A DNA stretch of 64,000 nt from assembly GCF_029846175.1 (NCBI RefSeq), contig NZ_JARWAC010000005.1:62001-126000 (forward strand). The letters run 5' to 3'. The position numbers were made by a program, and so were the translations under genes. Each line of letters starts with the position of its first letter. The first letter of the stretch is position 1. Source of the DNA: Sphaerisporangium sp. TRM90804. Lineage in GTDB: Bacteria; Actinomycetota; Actinomycetes; Streptosporangiales; Streptosporangiaceae. Below are positions 7,198 to 16,239 of the stretch, piece by piece. The notes under the pieces are model-generated. The model saw only the letters and a list, made by a program, of their open reading frames with translations. It was not told the origin of the DNA and searched no databases.

Positions 7198-8958
7198 TCA
7201 GACGGCGAACGCCGTGTCGATGACGCGGCTGCGGAGCCTGCGGTGACCGGCCGAGGGCACGAGGTCCCGCACCACGCAGACACGCTGGAGCCACCGGTCG
7301 TGGCCGTCGTACCTGGCCTGGAACTGCGAGCGGCCGTGGACGGCCCGGCGGTTGTCGATGATCAGCAGATCCCCCGTGTCGAGACGCGCCCATCGGCGCA
7401 CCTCGTTCAGCACGGCGTGCAGCCGCTTCAGCGCCGCGGCCGCCTCCGGCACGATCCCGACCATGAGATCGGGGTCCACGGTGATGTACGGGTCGAACGG
7501 GTCGCCGTACAGGACGCGGAGTAACGGGCCGTTGCCCTTCTGGCCGTTGGGACTGCCGAAGGAATAGTCGATTCCGGTCCGGTACAAAGGCTCGCTGAGG
7601 ATCGCGCGATCGCGCGCGCTGAGCCGGGGAAGGGCCATGCGAAGGCTCGCGCTGATCGTCATGGCCGACTTCTCGTGATCGGGGCGGAGGCAGTGAAGCA
7701 GCACATAGTCAGGCATAAACGGGTGAAATGCCGTCTCAGTGTGATAATCCAGAAGGAGTGATGAGCTTTCCGACGAAAGCCTTTCGGCGTTCTGCGGCGT
7801 CGGCACCACGTTCTGGAAGATCTGGCCGTTCTTCTCCTGCCGGTAACCGATGGGCTCGCCCAAGGCCTGCGCGAACGCCGCGAGCCACAACTCGCTGAGC
7901 GGGTTGACGAACCGGACGCGCGCCCTGGGGTCGGCGGGAGTGGGCGGTAGCTCCGGGTCCACGGGCAGCCCTTTGAGCAGCAGGACGCCGGAGTCGGTGC
8001 CGTGCCGCCGGAACCGGCTCACGGCCTGCCTGATCACCCGCGGCATCTCGTGGAACCGCAGCTCCGCCTCCCGCAGGAACGCGTCCTCGTCGGCTTCGCA
8101 GTCGAGCAGGAACCCGTCGGCGATCCCGGTGAGGAGGTGGGAGTACAGCCCCGCGTCGACGACGTGCGGCCCGGGCTCGTCCTTCAGGTTCTCGGTGCGC
8201 GAGAACTCACGTCCGGTGAGCCGGAGGGTGTTGACCACTCTGGACGCCTGTTCACCGATCGAACCCTCGGGCTCGGCGCCCGACAGCCAGGCCAGCACCC
8301 CCAGGAGGAGCCGGGCGTTGTCCTCGCGCCCGAGGAAGGGTCGTGCGAACATCTCGGCGTTCCCCACCACGGCGATCCTGCCTCTGCCGTGGGTCGCCAC
8401 CCCCAGGAAGGTGTCACCGTCGTTGCGCAGGAGCGGGGTCAGCGGGACGGAGGCGCTGACGGGCTTGGGCCGGTGGAGATGCGCGCGGGCGACGCCCGTC
8501 AGGGCCGGATGGGAGGTGCCCGCCTCCACCGGGAAGTCACGGGACAGGACGTGCGGCTGGGCCGGGTCCGAAGGGGCTCCGGGCACCAGATCGCCTATGA
8601 CGATGCCGAAAGGCGTCGTGCCGCCCGCCGTCGACGGCCCGTCCTCCCCGTCGCCGAGGACCAGGACCGCGCCGCCCTCGCGCACGTACCTGTCGAGGGC
8701 GGCGCACTCCTCGGCGGTGAACGTCGCTCCGTCGAGGCCGGGAGCGGGGATCAGGATGAGGTCCAGGCCGTTGAGCGCATTCTCTTCGAGCCCGTGCTCG
8801 ATCAGATGCGTCGTTCCACCGAAACATTCATCGACGAGCTCCGCCACATCGGCGACGACACCCACTTCGGAGAAGTCGACCGGACGACCGTGGCCCGCTT
8901 TCCGAAGAAGATCGATTTTCCACACCGAGGCGTGTACCACGTCAGTACCGATCAGCAT
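7198..8958 (-). CDS. Clavaminate synthase-like Fe(II)/2-oxoglutarate oxygenase with N-terminal amidotransferase-like domain
   Basis: 586 residues from the ATG at 8958, chosen because GGAGGAG sits 6 bp upstream; a GTG 33 bp earlier is in frame. Residues about 1-230 resemble a ThuA/class I amidotransferase-like flavodoxin fold (LDLILIPAPG, GGAVLVLGDGE, GRIAVVGNAEMF). The second half is a TauD/CAS-like oxygenase: HTE iron ligands near 406-408, distal His in AVHGRSQF near 541, and the 2-oxoglutarate-binding Arg a little later. The HxE variant is typical of amino-acid beta-hydroxylases such as VioC, AsnO and clavaminate synthase, so hydroxylation of a free amino acid is likely. I do not recognise this two-domain fusion. 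It is the first gene of the operon. Confidence 0.82.
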   Translation of the reverse strand: MLIGTDVVHASVWKIDLLRKAGHGRPVDFSEVGVVADVAELVDECFGGTTHLIEHGLEENALNGLDLILIPAPGLDGATFTAEECAALDRYVREGGAVLVLGDGEDGPSTAGGTTPFGIVIGDLVPGAPSDPAQPHVLSRDFPVEAGTSHPALTGVARAHLHRPKPVSASVPLTPLLRNDGDTFLGVATHGRGRIAVVGNAEMFARPFLGREDNARLLLGVLAWLSGAEPEGSIGEQASRVVNTLRLTGREFSRTENLKDEPGPHVVDAGLYSHLLTGIADGFLLDCEADEDAFLREAELRFHEMPRVIRQAVSRFRRHGTDSGVLLLKGLPVDPELPPTPADPRARVRFVNPLSELWLAAFAQALGEPIGYRQEKNGQIFQNVVPTPQNAERLSSESSSLLLDYHTETAFHPFMPDYVLLHCLRPDHEKSAMTISASLRMALPRLSARDRAILSEPLYRTGIDYSFGSPNGQKGNGPLLRVLYGDPFDPYITVDPDLMVGIVPEAAAALKRLHAVLNEVRRWARLDTGDLLIIDNRRAVHGRSQFQARYDGHDRWLQRVCVVRDLVPSAGHRRLRSRVIDTAFAV

Positions 8959-9014
8959 TCCCGGCTCCTCCGCGTGAATGTCCAGTCTCACAGGACACGC
9001 TAGGAAGAGTTAGT

Positions 9015-9034
9015 GGAAATCCCGTACATTTTCC
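9015..9034. promoter_or_regulatory. Interrupted palindrome in the hydrazine operon promoter region
   Basis: The 134 bp between the oxygenase start and the end of glyS hold an AT-rich segment unlike its surroundings, with the inverted repeat GGAAA-N10-TTTCC. It lies 57-76 bp upstream of the oxygenase start codon on the minus strand, next to TATA-like sequence at 9036-9039. It is the only candidate operator or promoter for the whole operon, because all downstream gaps are 81 bp or less. No cluster-specific regulator gene is visible in the window to pair with it. Confidence 0.3.
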
Positions 9035-9092
9035 GTATAAAGGACGCGGAATAGGTCGGGTTTAACCGAAACGTACTAAATGGTCGCCGCCA

Positions 9093-10481
9093 TCAGTCGT
9101 TGAGGTGCTGGCGGAGGTAGGGGACGACCTGGTCGAGGGCGATGCGCTTCTGGGCCATGGAGTCGCGTTCGCGGACGGTTACGGCCTGGTCTTCCAGGGT
9201 GTCGAAGTCGATGGTGATGCAGAAGGGGGTGCCGATCTCGTCCTGGCGGCGGTAGCGGCGGCCGATGGCTCCGGCGTCGTCGAACTCGACGTTCCAGCGG
9301 CGGCGGAGCTGGGCCGCGAGGTCGCGGGCCTTCGGGGAGAGGTCGGCGTTGCGCGACAGCGGGAGGACCGCCGCCTTGACCGGGGCGAGGCGGTGGTCGA
9401 GGCGCATGACGGTGCGCTGCTCCATGACGCCCTTGGCGTTGGGGGCCTCGTCGACGGTGTAGGCGTCGATCATGAAGGTGAGCGTGCAGCGGTCGACGCC
9501 GGCGGCGGGCTCGATGACGTACGGCACGTACCGCTCGTTGGAGTCCTGCTCGAAGAAGGAGAGGTCGGTGCCGGACGCGGCGGCGTGGGTCGAGAGGTCG
9601 AAGTCGGTGCGGTTGGCGACGCCTTCGAGCTCACCCCACTCGGAGCCGGTGAAGTTGAAGCGGTACTCGATGTCGACGGTGCGCTTGGAGTAGTGCGACA
9701 GCTTGTCCTTCGGGTGCTCGTACAGCCGGAGGTTGTCGGGGTTGATGCCGAGGTCGAGGTACCAGTTGCGGCGCTCGTCGATCCAGTACTGGTGCCACTC
9801 CTCGTCGCTGCCCGGCTTGACGAAGAACTCCATCTCCATCTGCTCGAACTCGCGGGTGCGGAAGATGAAGTTACCCGGGGTGATCTCGTTGCGGAACGAC
9901 TTGCCGATCTGGCCGATGCCGAACGGGATCTTCTTGCGCGACGACTGCTGCACGTTGAGGTAGTTGATGAAGATGCCCTGCGCGGTCTCCGGGCGCAGGT
10001 AGGCCAGGCCCGACTCGTCCTCGACGGCGCCGAGGTAGGTCTTGAGCAGGCCGTTGAACATGCGCGGGGCGGTGAACGCGCCCTTGGTGCCGCAGCTCGG
10101 GCAGGTGAGGTCGGCCAGGCCGTTCTCGGGGGCCTTGCCGCCGTGCTTCTCGGCGTAGGCCTCTTCGAGGTGGTCGGCGCGGTAGCGCTTGTGGCAGGAC
10201 TGGCACTCGGTGAGCGGGTCGACGAACTCCCTGACGTGGCCGCTCGCCTCCCAGACCTCACGGGCGAGGATCACCGAGGAGTCGAGGCCCACGATGTCGT
10301 CGCGGCCCTGGACCATCGACTTCCACCACTCGCGCTTGACGTTGTTCTTGAGCTCGACGCCCAGCGGACCGTAGTCCCAGGACGCGCGCAGCCCTCCGTA
10401 GATCTCGCTGGACGGGTAGACGATGCCCCGGCGCTTGGCGAGGCTGACGATCGTGTCCATGATGTCGGTACGGCGGGCCAT
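9093..10481 (-). CDS. glyS: Glycyl-tRNA synthetase (class II, alpha2 type)
   Basis: 462 residues, the normal length of the dimeric bacterial/eukaryotic-type GlyRS. It begins [30 protein letters not shown] and contains the class II motifs: [46 protein letters not shown] and the C-terminal [16 protein letters not shown] anticodon-binding region. The start ATG at 10481 matches the family N-terminus; a longer upstream extension has no family similarity. It charges tRNA-Gly. It is a housekeeping gene that ends 134 bp from the hydrazine operon and is not obviously part of it. Confidence 0.97.
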   Translation of the reverse strand: MARRTDIMDTIVSLAKRRGIVYPSSEIYGGLRASWDYGPLGVELKNNVKREWWKSMVQGRDDIVGLDSSVILAREVWEASGHVREFVDPLTECQSCHKRYRADHLEEAYAEKHGGKAPENGLADLTCPSCGTKGAFTAPRMFNGLLKTYLGAVEDESGLAYLRPETAQGIFINYLNVQQSSRKKIPFGIGQIGKSFRNEITPGNFIFRTREFEQMEMEFFVKPGSDEEWHQYWIDERRNWYLDLGINPDNLRLYEHPKDKLSHYSKRTVDIEYRFNFTGSEWGELEGVANRTDFDLSTHAAASGTDLSFFEQDSNERYVPYVIEPAAGVDRCTLTFMIDAYTVDEAPNAKGVMEQRTVMRLDHRLAPVKAAVLPLSRNADLSPKARDLAAQLRRRWNVEFDDAGAIGRRYRRQDEIGTPFCITIDFDTLEDQAVTVRERDSMAQKRIALDQVVPYLRQHLND

Positions 10482-10612
10482 CAAGAATCTCCATCCGGCT
10501 GGCGGTCGGGGTTGGCTGACTTCGATCAGAGGGCGCGTCACCTGCCCGATCACCCCCAGCTTAGGGGAACCGGTGGGGCGACCCGCCCACAATTCCACTG
10601 TGCGCCGCGGGT

Positions 10613-10918
10613 TCAGGCCTCCGTGCGGCCGGAGGGCTCCGGAACGCTGAGCAGGATCTCGAACGCGGTGGGCTCGTTGATCATCAGCGTCATGAGCGGA
10701 TACATGTCCATACGGGCCGCCGAAAGGGCCCGGCGGTAGAACCCGGCCCCCCGCCACTCGCTGACCAGGGCCCACAGGCCGGGCTCGTCGGCGGCGCGCC
10801 CGAGGTGGCCGCCGAGGTAGCCGGCCTGGGCGGCGAGCGTGTCGAGGATCGCCCCGGCCGCCGCCGTGAACTCGTCGGCGCGCGCCTCGGGGACGGAGTA
10901 CCTGATGAGGGCCAGCAT
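10613..10918 (-). CDS. ABM-superfamily monooxygenase-like small protein
   Basis: About 101 residues from the ATG at 10918; an ATG 12 bp earlier is also possible. The pattern [46 protein letters not shown] fits the antibiotic biosynthesis monooxygenase (ABM) dimeric alpha/beta barrel family, whose members are cofactorless oxygenases or small regulators. No catalytic residue can be assigned. It lies alone between glyS and a divergent membrane protein gene. Confidence 0.65.
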   Translation of the reverse strand: MLALIRYSVPEARADEFTAAAGAILDTLAAQAGYLGGHLGRAADEPGLWALVSEWRGAGFYRRALSAARMDMYPLMTLMINEPTAFEILLSVPEPSGRTEA

Positions 10919-10981
10919 GCGGTTCAGCATGCCAGCAGCGCCGTGGTCCCGTGACCGGGCCCCGCGACGCTACGCTGAAGC

Positions 10982-11506
10982 GTGGCTGACACGCACGACT
11001 CCGGGCCGGGACGCTCCGGGCCCAAGCGATCCGAGCCGTCCCCGCCCGAGCGGCCCACCCCTGAGGGGCGCGGCGCCCAGGCCCGGCCGCGCGGGGCCCC
11101 GGCGTCGAAGCGGGCCGTGCCCGCCCATCCGCTGGCGCGCGAGCGGCGCGGCGACGGCACGCCGCCGAGGCGCCCGGGCGCCCGGCCGCTGCCCCGGGGC
11201 GAGCACTTCGTCACCCCCGGCGCGACGGGGCTGCGGCGCGCGGTGGAGCGCAAGAGCGCGGCGCCGCTGGTCTTCCTGTACGGCCTGCCGCGCTGGATCC
11301 TTCCCGTCCTGCTCGTCGTGCTGCTGCTGGTCGGCTTCGCGGTGCCCGACTGGCGGGGCGGCCTGGCCGTGCTCCCGGTGCTGGGCTTCGTGGGCTGGCT
11401 GGCCTACATGTCGTGGCCCTCGCTCGGCACATGGGGGCGGTTCATGCGGGTGGCGCTCGCGGCGTTCCTGGTCGCGCTGGCGGCCGATCGGTTTGGAGTC
11501 TTCTGA
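10982..11506 (+). CDS. Hypothetical membrane protein, DUF6703-like
   Basis: 174 residues from the GTG at 10982. The first 90 residues are Pro/Arg/Gly-rich and disordered. Two hydrophobic segments follow, [17 protein letters not shown] and [17 protein letters not shown], then a third near the C-terminus ([15 protein letters not shown]). The layout matches a small actinobacterial membrane family (DUF6703) of unknown function. Its stop is 7 bp before the Zur box, directly ahead of the zinc uptake operon, but nothing links it to zinc. Confidence 0.65.
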   Translation: MADTHDSGPGRSGPKRSEPSPPERPTPEGRGAQARPRGAPASKRAVPAHPLARERRGDGTPPRRPGARPLPRGEHFVTPGATGLRRAVERKSAAPLVFLYGLPRWILPVLLVVLLLVGFAVPDWRGGLAVLPVLGFVGWLAYMSWPSLGTWGRFMRVALAAFLVALAADRFGVF

Positions 11507-11513
11507 ACGATTT

Positions 11514-11528
11514 TGACAATGGTTTTCA
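11514..11528 (+). promoter_or_regulatory. Zur box
   Basis: TGACAATGGTTTTCA at these positions matches the actinobacterial Zur consensus TGAAAATGATTTTCA at 13 of 15 positions. It also forms part of a wider inverted repeat, ACAATG-N5-CATTGT. It lies 24-38 bp upstream of the znuA start, where bound Zur-Zn would block transcription. The zur gene itself is the last gene of the operon. Confidence 0.8.
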
Positions 11529-11552
11529 TTGTGCAGCATACTCGGTTGAGTG

Positions 11553-12572
11553 ATGCCCTTTTCGTGTAGTTATGGCGGACCCAAGCCATCCAGGTCGCCT
11601 GCCCATATCCCGCGCAGACGTCGGTCGTCCAGGCGCGTGAGCGCCGTGGCGCTGGCCGGCGTGGGCGCGCTGCTCGCCGCCACCGCGTGTTCCAGCGGCG
11701 CCGCCGTCTCCGCCTCCCCTCCCGGAGCCGCCGGCAAGCCGGCGGTGCTGGCCGCCTTCTATCCCCTGCAGTGGATGACCGACCTGGTCGGCGGGCCCGA
11801 CGTCGCCGTGACCGCGCTGACGCGTCCGGGCGTGGAGCCGCACGACCTGGAGCTGACGCCCCGCCAGATCGCCGACATCGAGCGGGCCGACCTCGTCGTC
11901 TACGTCAAGGGCGTGCAGCCCGCCCTCGACGAGGCGGTCGAGCAGCACGCCGCCGACAGGGCCTTCGACGTCGCCTCGGCGGTCCCCACGATCCCGGCCG
12001 CGGGCGAGGACGCCCACGCGGAGGAGGCCGCAGCCGAGCACGAGGAGCACGAGGAGGTGGGCTACGACCCGCACGTGTGGCTCGACCCCAGCCGCCTGGC
12101 CTCGGCCGTCGCCAAGCTGGGCGAGCGCCTCGGGCAGGCCGACTCCGCCCGCGCCGCGGCCTTCACCCAGCGCGCCACGACCACCGCGGCACAGCTCCGC
12201 GCCCTGGACGGGGAGTTCGAGTCGGGGCTCGCCGACTGCTCCAGCCGCACGATCGTCACCAGCCACGCCGCGTTCGGGTACCTCGCCGACCGCTACAAGC
12301 TCAAGCAGGTCGGCATCAGCGGCATCGACCCCGAGGCCGAGCCCTCCCCCGCCCGCCTCGCCGAGGTGGCCAGGGTCGCCAGGCAGGAGCGGGTGACTAC
12401 CATCTTCACCGAGGAGCTCGTCAACCCGAAGGTCGCCGAGGTCCTCGCCACCGAGGTGGGCGCGAAGACCGCGGTTCTCAACCCGCTTGAGAGCCGTCCC
12501 CAGACGGGTGACTACCTGTCGGCGTCCCGCGCGAACCTCTCCGCCCTCCGCACCGCACTTGGATGCCGATGA
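11553..12572 (+). CDS. znuA: Zinc ABC transporter substrate-binding lipoprotein
   Basis: 339 residues from the ATG at 11553. An Arg-rich N-region and hydrophobic stretch end in a lipobox (LLAATAC), so it is a membrane-anchored lipoprotein. The cluster A-I metal-binding fold is clear: VEPHDLELTP (first His), a His/Glu-rich charged loop AHAEEAAAEHEEHEEV, YDPHVWLDP (second His), TSHAAFGYLADRY (third His) and the EAEPSPARLAE acidic segment. It captures Zn2+ outside the membrane and feeds ZnuB. It is first in the znuACB-zur operon behind the Zur box. The start is weakly supported, with no clear Shine-Dalgarno. Confidence 0.92.
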   Translation: MPFSCSYGGPKPSRSPAHIPRRRRSSRRVSAVALAGVGALLAATACSSGAAVSASPPGAAGKPAVLAAFYPLQWMTDLVGGPDVAVTALTRPGVEPHDLELTPRQIADIERADLVVYVKGVQPALDEAVEQHAADRAFDVASAVPTIPAAGEDAHAEEAAAEHEEHEEVGYDPHVWLDPSRLASAVAKLGERLGQADSARAAAFTQRATTTAAQLRALDGEFESGLADCSSRTIVTSHAAFGYLADRYKLKQVGISGIDPEAEPSPARLAEVARVARQERVTTIFTEELVNPKVAEVLATEVGAKTAVLNPLESRPQTGDYLSASRANLSALRTALGCR

Positions 12573-13480
12573 CACGATCAGCACAGGCGCCCGGCGTCGC
12601 CCGGCCGCGGCAGGCCCCGCCCGCGCCGCCGGCGTTCGCGATGACCGCCGGCCACGTCGAACTCGACGGGCGCCCCGTGCTGCGCGGGATCGACCTGCGC
12701 ATCGACGCCGGTGAGATGGTGGTGGTGCTCGGCGCCAACGGCTCGGGCAAGTCCACCCTGATCCGCGCCCTTCTCGGCCTCACGCCGATGTCCTCGGGCT
12801 CGGCCGAGCTGCACGGCGTGCCGCCCGCCCGGTTCCGCGACTGGCACCGCATCGGGTACGTGCCCCAGCGCCTGTCCGTCGGCGGCGGCGTCCCGGCCAC
12901 CGTGCGCGAGGTCGTGGCGTCCGGGCGGGTGGCCCGGCGGGGCCGCCTGCGCCGCACGAGCGCGGCCGACCGCGCCGCCGTCGCGCGCGCCCTGGACGCC
13001 GTGGGCCTGGCCGGCCGCGCGGGCGAGCCGGTGGGCTGGCTCTCCGGCGGCCAGCAGCAGCGGGTGCTGATCGCCCGCGCGCTGGCCGGCGAGCCCGACA
13101 CCTTCGTCATGGACGAGCCGACCGCGGGTGTGGACGCCGAGAGCCAGGGCCTGCTGGCGGCCTCGCTGGCGACGCTCGTCAAGCAGGGCCGCACCGTCCT
13201 GCTGGTGGCCCACGAGCTGGGCCCGCTGGAGCCGCTGGTCACGCGCTCGGTGCTGCTCAGCGGCGGCCGCGTGGTGCACGACGGCCTGCCGGGCGCAGGC
13301 GGGAGCGGGCGGCCGTCCGCCGACGGCCACGCTCCCCACGACGTGCCGCCTTCCGGCGACGGCGCCCGGGGCGAGCAGACGGACGGGTCGGGCTGCCACC
13401 CGCATCCGGGCCGCGAGCAGGCGAGGCCGCACGCCTACGACGTCTCCGGCGGCCCCCTGAACCCGGGAGCCGGCCAGTGA
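12569..13480 (+). CDS. znuC: Zinc ABC transporter ATP-binding protein
   Basis: 303 residues. Walker A is GANGSGKST, the Q-loop is YVPQRLS, the signature is LSGGQQQR and Walker B is TFVMDEPTAGVD, followed by the H-loop VAHEL. Start ATG 12569 gives an ATGA overlap with znuA; an ATG 6 bp earlier is also in frame. The C-terminal 60 residues are an unusual low-complexity tail rich in His, Gly and Asp (HAPHDVPPSGDG, CHPHPGREQARPHAYD). It could bind metal, but this is only suggested by composition. It powers zinc import with ZnuB. Confidence 0.93.
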   Translation: MTRSAQAPGVARPRQAPPAPPAFAMTAGHVELDGRPVLRGIDLRIDAGEMVVVLGANGSGKSTLIRALLGLTPMSSGSAELHGVPPARFRDWHRIGYVPQRLSVGGGVPATVREVVASGRVARRGRLRRTSAADRAAVARALDAVGLAGRAGEPVGWLSGGQQQRVLIARALAGEPDTFVMDEPTAGVDAESQGLLAASLATLVKQGRTVLLVAHELGPLEPLVTRSVLLSGGRVVHDGLPGAGGSGRPSADGHAPHDVPPSGDGARGEQTDGSGCHPHPGREQARPHAYDVSGGPLNPGAGQ

Positions 13481-14310
13481 TCGAGATGCTTCAGTACGAC
13501 TTCATGACCCGCGCGCTGCTCGCGGCCCTGCTGGTCGGGCTGGCCGCGCCCGCCGTGGGCACCTTCGTCGTCCAGCGGCGGCTCGCGCTGCTCGGCGACG
13601 GCATCGGCCACGTGGCGCTGACGGGCGTCGCGCTGGGCTTCCTGACCGGCACGGCGCCGGTGCTCACCGCCATCGTGGTGGCGGTGCTGGGCGCGGTGAC
13701 GATCGAACTGGTGCGCGCCCGCGGCCGCACGACCGGCGACGTCGCCCTTGCCCTGCTGTTCTACGGCGGCATCGCGGGCGGCGTGCTGCTGATCGGGCTC
13801 GCCCCCGGCGGCAGCAACTCCACGCTCACCTCCTACCTGTTCGGCTCGATCAGCAGCGTCACCGGGCAGGACGTGTGGGTGATCGGGGTGCTCGCGGCGT
13901 TCGTGCTGGGCGTGGTGGCCGTCTTCGGCCGCGAGCTGTTCGTGCTGTGCCAGGACGAGGAGGTCGCCAAGGTCAGCGGCCTGCCGGTGCGGTTCCTCAG
14001 CCTGCTGATCGCCGTGACCGCCGCGCTGACCGTCGTGATCGCGATGCGCGTGGTCGGCCTGCTGCTGGTCAGCGCGCTGATGGTGGTGCCGGTGGCCACC
14101 AGCCAGCAGGTGACCCGCGGGTTCACCACCACGATGCTGCTGGCGATGCTGCTCGGGGTCGTGGCCACCGTCGGCGGGCTCACCTCCGCGTTCTACGCCG
14201 AGGTGGCCCCGGGGGCGGCGATCGTACTCCTGGCGCTCGCGGGCTTCGCGATCGCGCTCGTTGTCGGTAGATTCGTCCGCCGAGGCCGCGCCCGGGAGAC
14301 GACACCGTGA
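13477..14310 (+). CDS. znuB: Zinc ABC transporter permease
   Basis: 277 residues of the ABC-3 metal permease family, with about eight membrane helices. The GTG start at 13477 overlaps the znuC stop. Typical features are the N-terminal DFMTRALLAALLVGLAAPAVGTFVVQRRLALLGDGIGHVAL and the cytoplasmic EEVAKVSGLPV loop that contacts the ATPase. It forms the channel for Zn2+ import. Mn2+ transport cannot be excluded from the permease alone, but Zur control and the ZnuA His loop favour zinc. Confidence 0.93.
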   Translation: MIEMLQYDFMTRALLAALLVGLAAPAVGTFVVQRRLALLGDGIGHVALTGVALGFLTGTAPVLTAIVVAVLGAVTIELVRARGRTTGDVALALLFYGGIAGGVLLIGLAPGGSNSTLTSYLFGSISSVTGQDVWVIGVLAAFVLGVVAVFGRELFVLCQDEEVAKVSGLPVRFLSLLIAVTAALTVVIAMRVVGLLLVSALMVVPVATSQQVTRGFTTTMLLAMLLGVVATVGGLTSAFYAEVAPGAAIVLLALAGFAIALVVGRFVRRGRARETTP

Positions 14311-14326
14311 GCGCGGGGCGACGCAC

Positions 14327-14731
14327 ATGGGGGCCCGGTCGATGACAAGCCGCAGGGAGGCCGTGCGCGAGATCCTCGCGGGTGGCGAGGGCTTCCGCAG
14401 CGCGCAGGACATCTACGCGCAGATGCGCGCCAACGGCGCCAAGATCGGGCTGACCACCGTCTACCGGGCCCTGCAGGCGCTGGCCGACGCCGGGCAGATC
14501 GACGTCCTGCGCACCGACGACGGCGAGTCGGTCTACCGGGCCTGCGCCACCGGTGGCCACCACCACCACCTGGTCTGCCGCCGCTGCGGGCGCACGGTGG
14601 AGGTCGCCGGGCCCGCCGTCGAGCGCTGGGCGGACGCCGTGGGCGCCGAGCACGGGTTCACCGCGATCACCCACACCGTCGAGGTCTTCGGCACCTGCCC
14701 CTCCTGCGCGGCGCTCACCGCCGCGGGCTGA
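14327..14731 (+). CDS. zur: Zinc uptake regulator, Fur family
   Basis: 134 residues from the ATG at 14327; an ATG at 14342 is also possible. A winged helix (FRSAQDIYAQMRANGAKIGLTTVYRALQAL) is followed by the Fur-family metal site GGHHHHLVCRRCG, with the structural zinc CxxC, and a second CPSC pair near the C-terminus. It represses zinc uptake when zinc is plentiful. It is 16 bp after znuB and co-transcribed with it, so it should be autoregulated through the Zur box at 11514. Confidence 0.93.
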   Translation: MGARSMTSRREAVREILAGGEGFRSAQDIYAQMRANGAKIGLTTVYRALQALADAGQIDVLRTDDGESVYRACATGGHHHHLVCRRCGRTVEVAGPAVERWADAVGAEHGFTAITHTVEVFGTCPSCAALTAAG

Positions 14732-14853
14732 GAGCCGCGTGCGCGCGGCGGGGAGGGGATACCCTTTCGCCACCGGAGCCGGCGGCGAGGACGGCGCCCG
14801 GGGCACGAACGGCGGCCACACCCTCGCCCGTACCGCCCCCGACAGGAGACGAC

Positions 14854-15402
14854 ATGCCGTTCACACATGACATGGTGTGCTCGCTCGCCGCCGTGGCCGA
14901 CCTCGTCAACAGCGCACCGAGGCACGACAGCGCCGACGGCATGACCGGCCTCGCCGATCTGGAGGACTACGTCCGCCGCCACGCGATCAGCGGCGTCGAC
15001 GGCGTCGACGAGGCCGACCTCGCGCAGGTGCGCGCGCTGCGCGGCACCTTCTCCGAGATCTTGGCCGCCCCCGACCCCGCGACGGCGGTCACGCGGGTGA
15101 ACGCCCTGCTGGAGCGCACCCGCATCACCGCGATGCTGACCGAGCACGACGGCTTCCCGCTGCACGTGCACTACTTCGGGCCCGGAGCCTCGGTGACCGA
15201 GAGCCTGGCGGCCGACTGCGGGGTGGCGCTGGCGCACCTGCTGGCGGAGAGCGAGTGGGAGCGGCTGCGCACCTGCGCCGCCCCCGGCTGCGGCAAGGTG
15301 TTCCTGGACGAGTCGCGCAACCGCTCGCGGGTCTACTGCGACAGCCGCACCTGCGGCAACCGCATGCACGTCGCCGCCTACCGCGCCCGCCGCCGCGCCT
15401 GA
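14854..15402 (+). CDS. CGNR zinc-finger / ABATE-domain regulator
   Basis: 182 residues. The N-terminal ABATE-like helical domain is followed by a C-terminal zinc finger with CAAPGCGKVFLDESRNRSRVYC and RTCGNRMHVAAYRARRR, the CGNR signature. Proteins of this type are thought to be stress-induced transcription regulators in actinobacteria; the ligand is unknown. A clear RBS (GACAGGAGACGAC) precedes the ATG. It stands alone between zur and the convergent uppS gene. Confidence 0.85.
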   Translation: MPFTHDMVCSLAAVADLVNSAPRHDSADGMTGLADLEDYVRRHAISGVDGVDEADLAQVRALRGTFSEILAAPDPATAVTRVNALLERTRITAMLTEHDGFPLHVHYFGPGASVTESLAADCGVALAHLLAESEWERLRTCAAPGCGKVFLDESRNRSRVYCDSRTCGNRMHVAAYRARRRA

Positions 15403-15412
15403 GCCGCGAGGC

Positions 15413-16189
15413 TCAGACCTGGTTGGGCAGGGCGCCGCCGTAGCGGCGGTCGCGCTTGGCGTAGATCTCGCAGGCCTGCCACAGGTCGCGCCGGTCGAAG
15501 TCGGGCCAGAGCTGGTTGAGGAACACCATCTCGGCGTACGCCGACTGCCAAAGCAGGAAGTTGGAGACCCGCTGCTCCCCGGAGGAGCGGATGAACAGAT
15601 CGACGTCGGGGATGTCGGGCTCGTCGAGGTAGCGCGCGAAGGAGCGCTCGGAGATCTTGTCGGGCCGCACGCGCCCGTCGGCGACGTCGCGCGCCAGCCG
15701 CAGGGCGGCGTCGACGATCTCGGCCCGGCCGCCGTAGTTGACGCAGAACTGCAGCGTCAGCGTGCGGTTGTCCCGGGTCATCTCCTCGGCGTCGGTCAGC
15801 TCCTTGATGACGCTCTTCCACAGGCGTCCCGGCCGCCCCGCCCAGCGCACGCGCACGCCCATGGCGTGCAGCTCGTCGCGGCGGCGCCGGATGACGTCGC
15901 GGTTGAAGCCCATGAGGAAGCGCACCTCGTCGGGGGACCTGCGCCAGTTCTCGGTGGAGAAGGCGTACGCCGACAGGTTGCGCACCCCGATCTCGATGGC
16001 GCCCTCGATCACGTCGAACAGCGACGACTCGCCCGCCTTGTGGCCCTCCGTGCGGGGCAGGCCCCGCGCCTTCGCCCAGCGCCCGTTGCCGTCCATGATG
16101 ATCGCGACGTGCCGGGGGACCAGCTCACGCGGAATGGACGGCGGAGCGGCCCCTGACGGATGCGGTGAGGGCGGGCGGACGTTCACGAA
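15413..16189 (-). CDS. uppS: Isoprenyl (undecaprenyl/decaprenyl) diphosphate synthase, cis type
   Basis: 258 residues. [20 protein letters not shown] holds the catalytic Asp of the cis-prenyltransferase family, followed by [50 protein letters not shown] and the C-terminal RDRRYGG. It makes the polyprenyl carrier for cell wall synthesis. The GTG start at 16189 is chosen for its AGGAGAGG upstream; the open frame extends further without family similarity. It lies 50 bp after recO on the same strand, the usual actinobacterial order. Confidence 0.95.
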   Translation of the reverse strand, partial: FVNVRPPSPHPSGAAPPSIPRELVPRHVAIIMDGNGRWAKARGLPRTEGHKAGESSLFDVIEGAIEIGVRNLSAYAFSTENWRRSPDEVRFLMGFNRDVIRRRRDELHAMGVRVRWAGRPGRLWKSVIKELTDAEEMTRDNRTLTLQFCVNYGGRAEIVDAALRLARDVADGRVRPDKISERSFARYLDEPDIPDVDLFIRSSGEQRVSNFLLWQSAYAEMVFLNQLWPDFDRRDLWQACEIYAKRDRRYGGALPNQV

Positions 16190-16239
16190 AGCCTCTCCTG
16201 TCGGTGTACGGATCTGCACGCCGTGGCCGGCCAGGGCCC

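Noticed and set aside
9105-10739. 544-codon plus-strand open frame opposite glyS
   Set aside because: Low-complexity Val/Glu/Leu/Gly/Ala-rich shadow of glyS; the minus strand encodes a perfect GlyRS.
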